Source of the DNA: Variovorax sp. J22G73
Lineage (GTDB): Bacteria > Pseudomonadota > Gammaproteobacteria > Burkholderiales > Burkholderiaceae_C
NCBI RefSeq assembly: GCF_030317035.1
Contig: NZ_JASZYK010000002.1
Coordinates: 434,001-498,000, forward strand
DNA: 64,000 nucleotides
Direction: 5' to 3'
Under the pieces are notes generated by a model that saw only the letters and a program-made list of their open reading frames with translations, did no database searches and had not been told where the DNA came from. Shown here piece after piece: positions 33,788-43,521 of this stretch; the first letter of the stretch is position 1; the number at the start of each line of letters is the position of its first letter. Both the position numbers and the translations under genes were made by a program.

Positions 33788-34936
33788 ATGTCTTCCAGCA
33801 AGCAGCAAGCCACCCTTCCCTTCATCGGCAACCTGCTCCAGGGCGAACGCAACGCCATCACCGACGTGGCCGGCGTCACCGTCGGCCACCGCACGCTGAG
33901 CGACGGTGGCGTGCAGACCGGCGTGACGGTGATCCGCCCGCACGCGGGCGACCCGTTTCGCGACAAGGTGCCGGCCGCGGCCGTGGTGCTCAACGGCTTC
34001 GGCAAGAGCGTGGGCCTGGTGCAGCTCGAGGAGCTGGGCGTGCTGGAAACGCCCATTGCACTGACCAACACCTTCTCGGTGGGCACGGTGGCCACGGCGC
34101 AGATCCGCGATTGCGTGGCGCGCAACCCCGAGACCGGCCGCGCGCTGCCCACGGTGAACCCGCTGGTGTTCGAGTGCAACGACGGCTACCTCAACGACAT
34201 CCAGCGGCTGGCCGTGACGGAAGCCGACTACCTGCAGGCGCTGCAGGCGGCCGGCGCCGATTTTGCGCAGGGCTCGGTCGGCGCGGGGCGCGGCATGTCG
34301 AGCTTCCAGCTGAAGGGCGGCATCGGCAGCGCTTCGCGGCGGGTGTCGTCGCGGCAGGTGTCGTCGCATGGCGGGCCTGCACCTTCGGGTGCGCCCTCCG
34401 GTGCACCCTCCAGCGCGTCTTGCGGCGGCTGCCACACGGTCGGCACGCTGGTGTTGGCTAACTACGGGCGCCAGCCGCAGCTGCTGCTGGCCGGCCACGC
34501 GGTGGGCGACCGGCTCGCAGCGCTGCAGGCCGCGCGCAAGCTGCCGCCGGAGAAGGAAGCAGACCCCACCGAAAAGGGCTCGATCATCATCGTGGTGGCC
34601 ACCGACGCCCCGCTGGACGCGCGCCAGCTGCGCCGCCTGGCGCTGCGCGCGGGCGCCGGCCTGGCCCGCACGGGCTCGGTCTTCGGCCACGGCAGCGGCG
34701 ACATCGTGCTGGCTTTTTCCACCGCCTACACCGTGCCCGACCAGGTCGAGCGGCCGATGCCCGCCGTGGCCATGCTGCACGACGGGCTGCTCGACGGCCT
34801 GTTCCAGGCCGCGGCCGACAGCACCGAGCAGGCGATTCTTCATGCGCTGTGGCGCGCCACGCCCGTGACCGGGCGCGACGGCAACCACCGCGCCGCGCTG
34901 GCCGAACTGCTGCCGGCGTCTTCACTCTCTTGCTGA
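33788..34936 (+). CDS. P1-family peptidase, DmpA-like
   Basis: This is a 382-residue homologue of DmpA, the L-aminopeptidase/D-esterase of the P1 (S58) family, which matures by autocleavage. GNLLQGERNAITDVAGVTVGH is the family start (seen in parts: NAITDVAGVTVGH). HTVGTLVLANYGRQPQLL is the core, and the GHGSGDIVLAFST motif (Ser about 303) should contain the cleavage nucleophile. Residues about 184-216 form a low-complexity Ser/Pro/Gly insert (VSSRQVSSHGG, SGAPSGAPSS) unlike the compact family. It is 13 bp after gsiD and is expected to cleave imported peptides from the N-terminus. Confidence 0.88.
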   Translation: MSSSKQQATLPFIGNLLQGERNAITDVAGVTVGHRTLSDGGVQTGVTVIRPHAGDPFRDKVPAAAVVLNGFGKSVGLVQLEELGVLETPIALTNTFSVGTVATAQIRDCVARNPETGRALPTVNPLVFECNDGYLNDIQRLAVTEADYLQALQAAGADFAQGSVGAGRGMSSFQLKGGIGSASRRVSSRQVSSHGGPAPSGAPSGAPSSASCGGCHTVGTLVLANYGRQPQLLLAGHAVGDRLAALQAARKLPPEKEADPTEKGSIIIVVATDAPLDARQLRRLALRAGAGLARTGSVFGHGSGDIVLAFSTAYTVPDQVERPMPAVAMLHDGLLDGLFQAAADSTEQAILHALWRATPVTGRDGNHRAALAELLPASSLSC

Positions 34937-34993
34937 CCCCTTTCCGTCCTCCTTCCGACCTCTTTACCGACCTCTCCCCGACGAGCAACGCCC

Positions 34994-35818
34994 ATGAAAG
35001 TCCTGATCTCCACCGACATCGAAGGCGTCGCCGGCGTCTACCACCCCGAGCAGACGCGCCCCGGCAACCCCGAGTTCGAGCGCGCGCGCCTGCTGATGGC
35101 GCAGGAAGCCAACGCCGCCATCGCCGGTGCCTTCGACGCGGGCGCCGTCGAGGTGCTGGTGAACGACTCGCACGGTGGTTTTCGCAACATGCCGCCGGAC
35201 GTGCTCGACGCGCGTGCCCGCGTGGTGCAGGGCAAGCCGCGCTACCTGAGCATGGTGGCGGGCGTGGAAGAAGGCGTGGACGCGGTCTGCATGGTGGGCT
35301 ACCACTCGCGCGCGCAGGGCCGCGGCATCCTGGCGCACACCATCAACAGCTTTGCCTTCGCCAGCATTTCGCTGAACGGGCAGGAGCTGGGCGAAGCCGG
35401 GCTCTACGGCGCGCTGGCCGGTGAATACGGAGTGCCCGTGGTGATGGGCAGCGGCGACGACGTGTTCATCGCCGAGAACCGCCCGCTGTTTCCGCATGCG
35501 ACCTTCGTGGAAACCAAGAAGGCCACGGGCTTCGGCAGCGGCGTGTCGCTGTCGCCCGAGCAATCGCGCCGCGCCATCCGCGCCGGGGTGCAGGAGGCGC
35601 TGGCCGGCCATGCGAACGCCAAGGTCAAGCCGCTGGTCTTCGCGGGCCCGCAGGCCGTGAGCTTGCGCTGCCAGTCGCCCTCGCTGGCCGACCTGTTCTG
35701 CCAGTGGCCGAGCTTCGAGCGCGTCGACGGCATCACGCTGCGCTTTACCGCCCAGACGGTGGAGGCGGCGGTGCGCATGCTGAACTGCTGCTCGGCGATG
35801 TCGTCGATGCTGCGCTGA
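34994..35818 (+). CDS. M55-family D-aminopeptidase, DppA-like
   Basis: This 274-residue zinc peptidase is of the DppA family, which removes N-terminal D-amino acids (D-Ala-D-Ala and similar) in B. subtilis. The dizinc ligands fall at nearly the same places as in DppA: Asp8 and Glu10 (ISTDIEGVAGV), His60 (NDSHGG), His104 (GYHSRA) and Glu134 (GQELGEAG). It ends the RpiR-IaaA-Gsi-DmpA operon, 57 bp after the DmpA-like gene. Together with the isoaspartyl peptidase it suggests the operon handles peptides with D- or iso-bonds, such as cell-wall turnover products. Confidence 0.9.
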   Translation: MKVLISTDIEGVAGVYHPEQTRPGNPEFERARLLMAQEANAAIAGAFDAGAVEVLVNDSHGGFRNMPPDVLDARARVVQGKPRYLSMVAGVEEGVDAVCMVGYHSRAQGRGILAHTINSFAFASISLNGQELGEAGLYGALAGEYGVPVVMGSGDDVFIAENRPLFPHATFVETKKATGFGSGVSLSPEQSRRAIRAGVQEALAGHANAKVKPLVFAGPQAVSLRCQSPSLADLFCQWPSFERVDGITLRFTAQTVEAAVRMLNCCSAMSSMLR

Positions 35819-35867
35819 GGCAGCACCGGGACACGGTCGCCGGTTCGCTCCTTGTTGCCTTGCTGCC

Positions 35868-37511
35868 TTACTGGAAGGCGAGGTCGCGCACACCGGTGCT
35901 GCGCGGTGCGCCGGATGCATACATGCCCGACGACGCGTGGCCCAGCGCCGGGGCGCCCTGCCCCTGCTCCAGCTTGAACTGCCCCACGATCTGCGACAGG
36001 CTGCCGGCCTGCTCCTGAAGCGACTGCGCGGCGGCCGAGGCTTCTTCCACCAGCGCGGCGTTCTGCTGGGTGGCCTGGTCCATCTGAGTGATGGCCTGGT
36101 TGATCTGCTCGATGCCCGAGGTCTGCTCCTGGCTGGCGGCGCTGATCTCGCCCATGATGTCCGTCACGCGCTTCACGCTGCCCACGATTTCTTCCATGGT
36201 GCGGCCGGCGTCCGCCACCTGGCGGCTGCCCTCCTCGACCTTCTCGACCGAGTCGCCGATGAGCGTCTTGATTTCCTTGGCCGCCGCGGCCGAGCGCTGG
36301 GCCAGGCTGCGCACTTCGGAGGCCACCACGGCAAAGCCGCGTCCCTGGTCGCCCGCGCGGGCGGCTTCCACGGCCGCGTTCAGCGCCAGGATGTTGGTCT
36401 GGAAGGCAATGCCGTCGATGACGCTGATGATGTCCACGATCTTCTTGGACGACGCATTGATGGAGCCCATGGTTTCCACCACCTGGAACACCACGCTGCC
36501 GCCGCGCACGGCCACTTCCGAGGCCGAGGTGGCCAGCTGGTTGGCCTGGCGGGCGTTGTCGGCGTTCTGCTTCACGGTGGAGGTCAGCTCCTCGATGGAG
36601 GCGGCCGTTTCTTCCAGCGAGCTGGCCTGCTCCTCGGTGCGCGAGGACAGGTCCTGGTTGCCGGTGGCGATCTGTGTGCTGGCGGTCGACACGTTCATCA
36701 CCACCCCATGCACCTGCGAGAGCGAGCCCTGCAGGGCGTTGCGCATCAGGTCGAGCGCGCGCAGCAGGTGGCCGGTCTCGTCGTTGGCGTAGCTGGTTTG
36801 CGGCGCGCCGGTGAGGTCCATGTCGGCAATCGACTGGGCGATGGTCTCGGCGCTGCGCAGCGGGCGCACGATGCTGCGCGCCAGCAGCAGGGCCAGCAGC
36901 GCGCCGGCCACCAGGCTCACGGCGGAGCACACCACCAGCAGCGTGCTGGTCTGGGCGCGCAGGTCGTTGGCGCGCGCGGCGGCGGCGTCGAGCTGCTCGC
37001 GCTGCATGTCCACCACCTGCTGCACGCCGGCGATGTAGTTCACCGAGGTGGGCTGGAACTGGTCGTCGAAGGCGCGGTTGGCGCCGGCCAGGTCGCCCGT
37101 GAGCTTGAGCTTGCTCACCTCTTCACGCGAAGCCAGGTAGGCCTTGCGCAGCGTGCCCACCTTTTCGAGCAGCGCCTTCTCCTCGGGCTTGACCAGCTTG
37201 CCCTCGATGAATTTCTGCAGCTCGTTGGTGTCCTTGATGGACTTGGCCGTGGCTGGCGCGAAGTAGTCGATCAGGCTGGAATCGCTGCTCTTGGCGATGG
37301 CCGCGGCGCGCTGCACGCCCGAGGTGGTGTGGCGCAGCCAGTCGGAGCCGGCGCGCTCGGTCTTCACGTTGTCCTGGATCATCGTGTCGATCTCCTGGCT
37401 CAACTGCTGCAGCTTGAAGACCGCTGCCACGCTGGTGGCGAGGAAAAGCGCCAGGATGGCGCCCAGCACGATGGCAAGGCGCTTGCCAATCGAGACGTTG
37501 CTCAAGAACAT
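35868..37511 (-). CDS. Methyl-accepting chemotaxis protein
   Basis: This 547-residue transducer has TM1 (about 10-32), a periplasmic four-helix bundle of about 155 residues (4HB_MCP type: [19 protein letters not shown]), TM2 (about 190-212), HAMP and the cytoplasmic signalling domain. The hairpin tip holds [20 protein letters not shown] and [18 protein letters not shown]. Methylation helices contain Q/E pairs. The C-terminus ([10 protein letters not shown]) has no NWETF-like pentapeptide, so CheR would need another receptor for tethering. The ATG at 37511 is preferred over upstream in-frame codons. A sigma-28-type promoter lies at 37627-37653. Confidence 0.94.
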   Translation of the reverse strand: MFLSNVSIGKRLAIVLGAILALFLATSVAAVFKLQQLSQEIDTMIQDNVKTERAGSDWLRHTTSGVQRAAAIAKSSDSSLIDYFAPATAKSIKDTNELQKFIEGKLVKPEEKALLEKVGTLRKAYLASREEVSKLKLTGDLAGANRAFDDQFQPTSVNYIAGVQQVVDMQREQLDAAAARANDLRAQTSTLLVVCSAVSLVAGALLALLLARSIVRPLRSAETIAQSIADMDLTGAPQTSYANDETGHLLRALDLMRNALQGSLSQVHGVVMNVSTASTQIATGNQDLSSRTEEQASSLEETAASIEELTSTVKQNADNARQANQLATSASEVAVRGGSVVFQVVETMGSINASSKKIVDIISVIDGIAFQTNILALNAAVEAARAGDQGRGFAVVASEVRSLAQRSAAAAKEIKTLIGDSVEKVEEGSRQVADAGRTMEEIVGSVKRVTDIMGEISAASQEQTSGIEQINQAITQMDQATQQNAALVEEASAAAQSLQEQAGSLSQIVGQFKLEQGQGAPALGHASSGMYASGAPRSTGVRDLAFQ

Positions 37512-37626
37512 GTTCGGACTCCGGGGCTCAAGGGGGAATGGATTGCTTGCAAGGAAAGGCTGCCGCGCAGGCGACGGCACCGTCGAATCTGAAAAAGCAG
37601 CCGGCATGGCCGCTCTCCTTGGCTGG

Positions 37627-37653
37627 ATATCGGCAGGGCGGGTGAAAACTTTA
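37627..37653 (-). promoter_or_regulatory. Sigma-28 (FliA) promoter of the chemoreceptor gene
   Basis: On the minus strand TAAA is followed by exactly 15 bp and then GCCGATAT. This matches the FliA consensus TAAA-N15-GCCGATAA at all but the last position. The downstream gene is a chemotaxis receptor 116 bp away, as expected for a flagellar late-class gene. Confidence 0.8.
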
Positions 37654-37966
37654 GGCCGCAGCGGAAAACCCGGTGCCTGACCGCCAAGCACCTGGCAAGT
37701 GCTCCACAGCCGCAAGCAGCGCGGACTTTGCAAGCTTTCTAGAATTCGCAGTCCGGCAAGCCTTTTCCGGGCCCGCCCGCCTTATCCGGAATAAGCACAA
37801 AACCGTCCCGAAACCCGCATGGGGACTGGTGAATAAGCTAATCCGCATAAAGCGCGAACCAAAAAATAGTTTGTTTCCATAAGGCGGGCTTCCAGAATCT
37901 CGGCTTCTTGCTGGGGCGCCCCGTTTCACGACCGGCTCCGCACTTCCTCAAGACGACACACGCACG
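37654..37966. promoter_or_regulatory. cysI upstream region with repeated ATAAGC-like half-sites
   Basis: This roughly 310-bp intergenic stretch has no gene. Its AT-rich core carries AATAAGC at 37790 and 37832, CATAAAGC at 37846 and CATAAGGC at 37878. The last resembles the AATAAGGC repeat in front of sbp (7179). Such half-sites could be a CysB binding array controlling the cys operon. The identity of the regulator is inferred. Confidence 0.5.
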
Positions 37967-39745
37967 ATGTACCAATACACAGAATTCGATCGCCAGTTCG
38001 TTCATCAACGAGCCGCCCAATTCCGCGACCAGCTCGAACGCTGGCAAAAGGGCCGCCTCCACGAGGACGAATTCCGCCCGTTGCGGCTGCAAAACGGCTG
38101 GTATGTGCAGCGCTACGCGCCCATGCTGCGCGTGGCCGTGCCCTACGGCGAGCTCTCCAGCCGCCAGCTGCGCGTGCTCGCCAGGATCGCCCGCGAGTAC
38201 GACGAGCCCGAAGCCGAGGTCTACCGCAAGGCCATCGAGACGCAGGGCCTGCTCGGCAGCCAGAAGCTGCCCACGCACTACGCGCACTTCTCGACGCGCC
38301 AGAACGTGCAGTTCAACTGGATTCCGCTGGCCAAGTCGGCCGACGTGATGGACCTGCTGGCCTCGGTGGACATGCACGGCATCCAGACCAGCGGCAACTG
38401 CATCCGCAACATCACCAGCGACGAGCGCGCCGGCGTGGCCATCGACGAAATCGCCGATCCGCGCCCATACGCGGAAATCATGCGCCAGTGGAGCACGCTG
38501 CACCCCGAGTTCGCGTTCCTGCCGCGCAAGTTCAAGATCGCGATCACCGGCGCCACCGAAGACCGCGCGGCCACCGGCTGGCACGACGTGGGCCTGCACA
38601 TCGTGAAGAACGAGGCCGGAGAAATCGGCTTTCGCGTGCAGGTGGGCGGCGGCATGGGCCGCACGCCCATCGTGGGCACGGTGCTGCGTGAATTCCTGCC
38701 GTGGCAGCAGATCATGAATTACCTCGAAGCGGTGATTCGTGTCTACAACCGCTACGGCCGCCGCGACAACATCTACAAAGCGCGCATCAAGATCCTGGTG
38801 AAGGCCGAAGGCCAGCGCTACATCGACGACGTGGACGCCGAGTACAAGCAGATCCTGGAGCACGACGGCGCGCCGCACACCATCACGCAGCAGGAGTTCG
38901 ACCGCGTGGCCGCCTCCTTCGTGCCGCCCACGCTGGCCACCCGCGTGCTGCAGAGCGCCGAGAAGACCGATGCCGAGCTGCGCGCCCACGCCGCCGACGA
39001 CGTGCAGTTCGCGCGCTGGCTGGCGCGCAACGTGGCGCCGCACAAGAACCCCGCGCTGCGCGCCGTCACGCTGTCGTTCAAGCGCCTGAAGCAGGCGCCC
39101 GGCGACGCATCGGCCGACCAGCTCGACACGCTCGCCCAGCTGGCCGACCGCTTCTCCGCCGGCGAAGCCCGCGTGACGCACGACCAGAACGTGGTGCTGC
39201 CCTGGGTGCACGCCGAAGACCTGCACGCCCTGTGGCTCGCCGCCCGCGCCGCCGGCTTCGCCAGCGCCAACGTGCACCTGCTGACCGACATGATCGCCTG
39301 CCCCGGCGGCGACTTCTGCGCGCTGGCCAATGCGCGCTCCATTCCCATCGCCGAAGCCATCACCGAGCGCTACCAGGACCTGGACGAGCTCGACGACATC
39401 GGTGAGATCGACCTGCACATCAGCGGCTGCATCAACTCGTGCGGCCACCACCACAGCGGCCACATCGGCATCCTGGGCGTCGACAAGGACGGCAAGGAGT
39501 GGTACCAGGTCACCCTGGGCGGCTCCGACGGTTCGGCGCTCAGTGGCGCCTCGCAGGCCGGCAAGGCCGTGGGCCCTTCGTTCTCGGCGGCCGAAGTGCC
39601 GGGCGTGATCGAGGCCGTGCTCACCACGTACCGCGACACCCGTGAAAACGGCGAGAACTTCATCGACACCCTGCGCCGCGTTGGGCCGGACCCGTTCAAG
39701 GCCGCGGCCAACGGTGCGCGGTTCAAGGTGGAGGAAGCGGCATGA
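37967..39745 (+). CDS. cysI: Assimilatory sulfite reductase, hemoprotein
   Basis: The 592-residue siroheme/4Fe-4S enzyme reduces sulfite to sulfide with six electrons. The cluster and siroheme ligands are Cys445 and Cys451 (CPGGDFC) and Cys488 and Cys492 (CINSCGHH). STRQNVQFNWIPL and GMGRTPIVGTV are typical of the nitrite/sulfite reductase family. No cysJ flavoprotein is next to it. Ferredoxin and ferredoxin-NADP reductase genes are at the end of the same gene string, so the enzyme may be ferredoxin-dependent. It leads the cys operon. Confidence 0.94.
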   Translation: MYQYTEFDRQFVHQRAAQFRDQLERWQKGRLHEDEFRPLRLQNGWYVQRYAPMLRVAVPYGELSSRQLRVLARIAREYDEPEAEVYRKAIETQGLLGSQKLPTHYAHFSTRQNVQFNWIPLAKSADVMDLLASVDMHGIQTSGNCIRNITSDERAGVAIDEIADPRPYAEIMRQWSTLHPEFAFLPRKFKIAITGATEDRAATGWHDVGLHIVKNEAGEIGFRVQVGGGMGRTPIVGTVLREFLPWQQIMNYLEAVIRVYNRYGRRDNIYKARIKILVKAEGQRYIDDVDAEYKQILEHDGAPHTITQQEFDRVAASFVPPTLATRVLQSAEKTDAELRAHAADDVQFARWLARNVAPHKNPALRAVTLSFKRLKQAPGDASADQLDTLAQLADRFSAGEARVTHDQNVVLPWVHAEDLHALWLAARAAGFASANVHLLTDMIACPGGDFCALANARSIPIAEAITERYQDLDELDDIGEIDLHISGCINSCGHHHSGHIGILGVDKDGKEWYQVTLGGSDGSALSGASQAGKAVGPSFSAAEVPGVIEAVLTTYRDTRENGENFIDTLRRVGPDPFKAAANGARFKVEEAA

Positions 39746-40137
39746 ACAAGACGTTGAACATTCTTGCGGCCGAAGACCACATCGACGACGGCGACCCGAA
39801 GGTGCTGCAACTGGCCAACGACGCCGATCCGCTCGCCATCGAGGTGTGCCTGGCGGACATCGAGCGCATCGACCTGAACTTTCCGAAGTTCACCGACGGC
39901 CGCGCCTACAGCCAGGCCTTCCTGCTGCGCCGCCGCCTGGGCTTCACCGGCGACATCCGCGCCACCGGCGACGTGCTGATCGACCAGCTGGTGCAGATGG
40001 AGCGCACCGGTTTTTCCAGCGCCGTGCTGAAGGAAGGCGTGGACGCCTCCGACGCACAGCGCCAGTTCGACCGCTTCGCCGCCTTCTACCAGGGCGACGC
40101 AGTGAAGACCGCGCCGCACTTCGTGGCCGGCAGCTGA
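39742..40137 (+). CDS. DUF934 protein of the cys operon
   Basis: This 131-residue protein belongs to the DUF934 family, which is almost always found beside sulfite reductase in proteobacteria. Conserved parts are LIDLNFPKFTDGRAYSQA (here DLNFPKFTDGRAYSQAFLL) and LRRRLGFTGDIRATGDVLIDQ. It overlaps cysI by four bases (ATGA) and precedes cysH by 6 bp, so it is translationally coupled to both. Its biochemical role is unknown; the position suggests a partner or electron-delivery factor for CysI or CysH. Confidence 0.92.
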   Translation: MNKTLNILAAEDHIDDGDPKVLQLANDADPLAIEVCLADIERIDLNFPKFTDGRAYSQAFLLRRRLGFTGDIRATGDVLIDQLVQMERTGFSSAVLKEGVDASDAQRQFDRFAAFYQGDAVKTAPHFVAGS

Positions 40138-40143
40138 ACGCGC

Positions 40144-40779
40144 ATGGGAACCCTGGACATGAGCCTCGACCTCGCACGCATCAACACCGAGCTCGGCCGC
40201 AACGCCGAGGGCCTGGTGGACTGGGCCATCGGCCTGGGCCAGAGCGCCATCGTCACCACCAACTTTCGCCCGTTCGAGGCCGTGATTCTGCACATGGTCA
40301 CGCGCGCCCGAAAGGACGTTCCCGTGGTGTGGATGGACAACGGCTACAACACCGAGGCCACCTACCGCTTTGCCGACGAAGTGACGAAGCAGCTCGGCCT
40401 GGACCTGCACATCTACCTGCCGCGCCGCTCGCGCGCGCACCGCGAAGCGGTGGAAGGCCCGACGCCGGCGCTGGACGATCCGCGCCACGCCGCCTTCACC
40501 GAAGAAGTGAAGCTGGAGCCCTTCGCCCGCGCGCTGCGCGAGACGGCGCCCAAGGTGTGGTTCACCGCGCTGCGGGCCACCGACACGGCCGTGCGCGCGC
40601 AGATGGACCCGGTCTCGGTCAACCCCGACGGGCTGATCAAGGTCGCGCCGCTGCTGCACTGGTCTTCCAAGGAGCTGTACGAATACTGCGAGGCACACGG
40701 CCTGCCGAACAACTTCGACTATGTGGACCCGACCAAGGGCGAAGACAACCGCGAGTGCGGCCTGCACCTGTCGCACTGA
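40144..40779 (+). CDS. cysH: Phosphoadenylyl-sulfate (PAPS) or APS reductase
   Basis: The 211-residue enzyme reduces activated sulfate to sulfite with thioredoxin. The catalytic cysteine is Cys205 in the C-terminal ECGLH motif. TTNFRPFEAVILHM and WMDNGYNTEATYRFAD bind the nucleotide. The region equivalent to the APS-type CC...CxxC iron-sulfur cysteines (WFTALRATDTAVRAQ) has no cysteine, which indicates the cluster-free PAPS class. No cysC kinase is fused to the CysN protein, so an APS kinase must be elsewhere. ATG at 40159 is an alternative start. Confidence 0.9.
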   Translation: MGTLDMSLDLARINTELGRNAEGLVDWAIGLGQSAIVTTNFRPFEAVILHMVTRARKDVPVVWMDNGYNTEATYRFADEVTKQLGLDLHIYLPRRSRAHREAVEGPTPALDDPRHAAFTEEVKLEPFARALRETAPKVWFTALRATDTAVRAQMDPVSVNPDGLIKVAPLLHWSSKELYEYCEAHGLPNNFDYVDPTKGEDNRECGLHLSH

Positions 40780-40839
40780 GACCGACGGCTCGCGAACGAC
40801 CTACTGCCCCCTGAATACTTGCACTCAGCAACCCACCCG

Positions 40840-41793
40840 ATGAACGCCCGTACCGAAACCGAACTGCTGCAGTCGCCCATGCACGCTCCCGCGCACCTGT
40901 CCAACACGCACCTGGATGCGCTGGAAGAAGAAACCATCTTCATCCTGCGCGAAGTGGCGGCTGCCTTCGAGCGCCCGACGCTGCTGTTCTCGGGCGGCAA
41001 GGACTCGCTGGTGCTACTGAAGTGCGCGGAAAAGGCCTTCGGCGCGGGCCGCATCCCCTACCCGCTGCTGATGATCGACACGGGCCACAACTTTCCTGAA
41101 GTGACGGCCTACCGCGACCAGCGCGCGAAGGAGCTGGGCGCCGAACTCATCGTGCGCAACGTGGAAGACTCCATGAAGCGCGGCACCGTGCGCCTGGCCC
41201 ACCCGGGCGAGTCGCGCAACGCGCACCAGTCGGTCACGCTGCTCGAAGCCATCGAGGAGTTCCGCTTCGACGCGCTCATCGGCGGCGCCCGCCGCGACGA
41301 GGAAAAGGCGCGCGCCAAGGAGCGCATCTTTTCGCACCGCGACAGCTTCGGCCAATGGCAGCCCAAGGACCAGCGGCCCGAGCTGTGGACGCTGTTCAAC
41401 ACGCGCCTGGCCCCGGGCGAGCACTTTCGGGTGTTCCCGATCTCGAACTGGACCGAGCTCGACGTGTGGCAGTACATCGAGCGCGAGCACGTGGGCCTGC
41501 CGTCGATCTACTACACGCACAAGCGCGAAGTGGTCGAGCGCCGCGGGCTGCTCGTGCCGGTGACCGCGCTGACCCCGCCGCGCGACGGCGAGACGGTGCA
41601 GGTGCGCGACGTGCGCTTTCGCACCGTGGGCGACATCACCACCACCTGCCCGGTGGACAGCCTGGCGGCCGACGCCGCCGACGTGGTGCTGGAAACGCTG
41701 TCGGTCGACGTCAGCGAGCGCGGCGCCACGCGCATGGACGACATGACTTCGGAAGCTTCGATGGAGAAGCGCAAGAAAGACGGGTATTTCTGA
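40840..41793 (+). CDS. cysD: Sulfate adenylyltransferase subunit 2
   Basis: CysD (317 residues) forms APS from sulfate and ATP. The PP-loop is LLFSGGKDSLVLL (about residue 50). Further signatures are IDTGHNFPEVTAYRD, IGGARRDEEKARAKERIFS and NWTELDVWQYIEREHVGLPSIYYTH (seen in parts). The protein ends with SEASMEKRKKDGYF, the normal C-terminus. The ATG at 40840 is preferred to an upstream TTG. It is 60 bp after cysH and overlaps cysN by one base (TGATG). Confidence 0.95.
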   Translation: MNARTETELLQSPMHAPAHLSNTHLDALEEETIFILREVAAAFERPTLLFSGGKDSLVLLKCAEKAFGAGRIPYPLLMIDTGHNFPEVTAYRDQRAKELGAELIVRNVEDSMKRGTVRLAHPGESRNAHQSVTLLEAIEEFRFDALIGGARRDEEKARAKERIFSHRDSFGQWQPKDQRPELWTLFNTRLAPGEHFRVFPISNWTELDVWQYIEREHVGLPSIYYTHKREVVERRGLLVPVTALTPPRDGETVQVRDVRFRTVGDITTTCPVDSLAADAADVVLETLSVDVSERGATRMDDMTSEASMEKRKKDGYF

Positions 41794-43148
41794 TGAGCAC
41801 GATCACCTCCAACGCCGCTGCCACCTCCGCCGCTAGCGCTTCCGCCGTGCACGGCGACACCGGCACGGCCCTGCGCTTCATCACCTGCGGCTCGGTCGAC
41901 GACGGCAAGAGCACGCTCATCGGCCGCCTGCTGGTGGACAGCAAGACGGTGCTGCAAGACCAGCTGGCCGGCGTGCAGCGCGGCGGCGAAACCGACCTCG
42001 CGCTGCTCACGGACGGCCTCTCGGCCGAGCGCGAGCAGGGCATCACCATCGACGTGGCGTACCGCTACTTCTCGACCGCCAGGCGCAAGTTCATCATCGG
42101 CGACGCGCCGGGCCATGAGCAGTACACGCGCAACATGGTCACGGCCGCCTCCGCCGCCGACGCGGCCGTGGTGCTGGTCGATGCCACCAAGCTGGCCTGG
42201 GCCGCCGAGGTGGAAGACGGCACCGTCGTCAAGCGCGAGCTGCTGCCGCAAACCCGCCGCCACACGCTGCTGTGCCACCTGCTGCGCGTGCAATCGATCG
42301 TGTTCGCGGTGAACAAGCTCGACGCCATCGCCGATGCCGGCCTGGCCTTCGAACGCATCTCGACCGCGCTGAACGCCTTTGCCGAAGCGGCCGGCGTGCA
42401 GGTGGCGGCCATCGTCCCGATCTCGGCCCTGAAGGGCTGGAACGTGGCCACGCGCCATGCCGACTGGGTCGGCTACGAAGGCCCCAGCCTGCTCGAACTG
42501 CTCGAAGACCTGCCGGTCACCGCGCAGGACGAGGCCGTGCCCTTTGCGTTCCCGGTGCAGTGGGTCGAGAAGTTTTCTTCTTCCGCCGACACCTCGCAGG
42601 GCCGCCGCGTGTTCTGGGGCCGCGTGGCCTCGGGCCATGTGGAACCGGGCCAGCGCGTGACCGTGCTGCCGAGCAACCAGACCGCCACCGTGGCCCAGGT
42701 GCTGAACCACACGCGCCACCCGCAGGCGGTGCATGCGGGCCACAGCGCCGGCATCGTGCTCGACCGCGAGGTCGACGTGTCGCGCGGCGACTGGCTGCTG
42801 GCGCCCGAGGCTTTCGAGCCGGTGCGCGAAATTACCGCCACCGTGGCCTGGCTGGACGACGAGCCGCTGGTCGCGGGCCGCGTGTACTGGGCGCTGCAGG
42901 GGCATCGCTGGGTCAAGGCCAAGGTGGCGCGCATCGTCGACCGGGTGAACATCACCACGCTCGAATCGGAGCCGGCCACCCAGCTGGAGGCCAACGCCAT
43001 CGGCGACGTGGTGCTGGCGCTGCAGCAGCCGCTGGCGGTGCTTCCCTTCACGCAATCGCGTGCATTGGGCTCGCTGGTGCTGGTCGATACGGCCTCCCAC
43101 AAGACCGCCGCTGCCGTGCTCGTGCAGCCCGCCGCCGCAAAGGCCTAA
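41793..43148 (+). CDS. cysN: Sulfate adenylyltransferase subunit 1 (GTPase)
   Basis: The 451-residue EF-Tu-like GTPase drives the CysD reaction by GTP hydrolysis. G1 is [12 protein letters not shown] (about 33-44), the switch I region [16 protein letters not shown]3 [11 protein letters not shown] and G4 NKLD. The Ala/Ser-rich N-terminus (about 1-25) is extra. There is no C-terminal APS-kinase domain, unlike CysNC fusions. It is coupled to cysD by a TGATG junction. Confidence 0.95.
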   Translation: MSTITSNAAATSAASASAVHGDTGTALRFITCGSVDDGKSTLIGRLLVDSKTVLQDQLAGVQRGGETDLALLTDGLSAEREQGITIDVAYRYFSTARRKFIIGDAPGHEQYTRNMVTAASAADAAVVLVDATKLAWAAEVEDGTVVKRELLPQTRRHTLLCHLLRVQSIVFAVNKLDAIADAGLAFERISTALNAFAEAAGVQVAAIVPISALKGWNVATRHADWVGYEGPSLLELLEDLPVTAQDEAVPFAFPVQWVEKFSSSADTSQGRRVFWGRVASGHVEPGQRVTVLPSNQTATVAQVLNHTRHPQAVHAGHSAGIVLDREVDVSRGDWLLAPEAFEPVREITATVAWLDDEPLVAGRVYWALQGHRWVKAKVARIVDRVNITTLESEPATQLEANAIGDVVLALQQPLAVLPFTQSRALGSLVLVDTASHKTAAAVLVQPAAAKA

Positions 43149-43191
43149 AATCTCGGGTTTTCCCCGACCACTTTCTGACGTAAAAAGACAA

Positions 43192-43521
43192 ATGACCCAC
43201 GTCGTCTCCGAAGCCTGCATCCGTTGCAAATACACCGACTGCGTGGACGTTTGCCCCGTCGACTGCTTCCGCGAAGGTCCCAACATGCTGGTGATCGACC
43301 CGGACGAATGCATCGACTGCGCGGTCTGCATCCCCGAATGCCCGGTCAACGCGATCTACGCCGAAGAAGACCTGCCGGCCAACCAGATCGCCTTCATCAA
43401 GCTCAACGCCGAACTGGCCCTGGCCGACGGCTGGAAGAGCATCACCAAGCGCAAGCCCGCGCTGCCCGACCACGAAGAGTGGAAGGACAAGACCGACAAG
43501 ATCGGGGAGCTGGTGCGCTGA
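43192..43521 (+). CDS. fdxA: 7Fe ferredoxin (3Fe-4S/4Fe-4S)
   Basis: This is a 109-residue ferredoxin of the FdxA type. Cysteines are arranged as [18 protein letters not shown], with the second-cluster set [12 protein letters not shown]. The C-terminal extension (about residues 60-109, with [16 protein letters not shown]) is typical of proteobacterial FdxA. It carries low-potential electrons. It follows cysN by 43 bp and overlaps the reductase gene, giving a likely NADPH-to-ferredoxin-to-CysI chain. Confidence 0.94.
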   Translation: MTHVVSEACIRCKYTDCVDVCPVDCFREGPNMLVIDPDECIDCAVCIPECPVNAIYAEEDLPANQIAFIKLNAELALADGWKSITKRKPALPDHEEWKDKTDKIGELVR

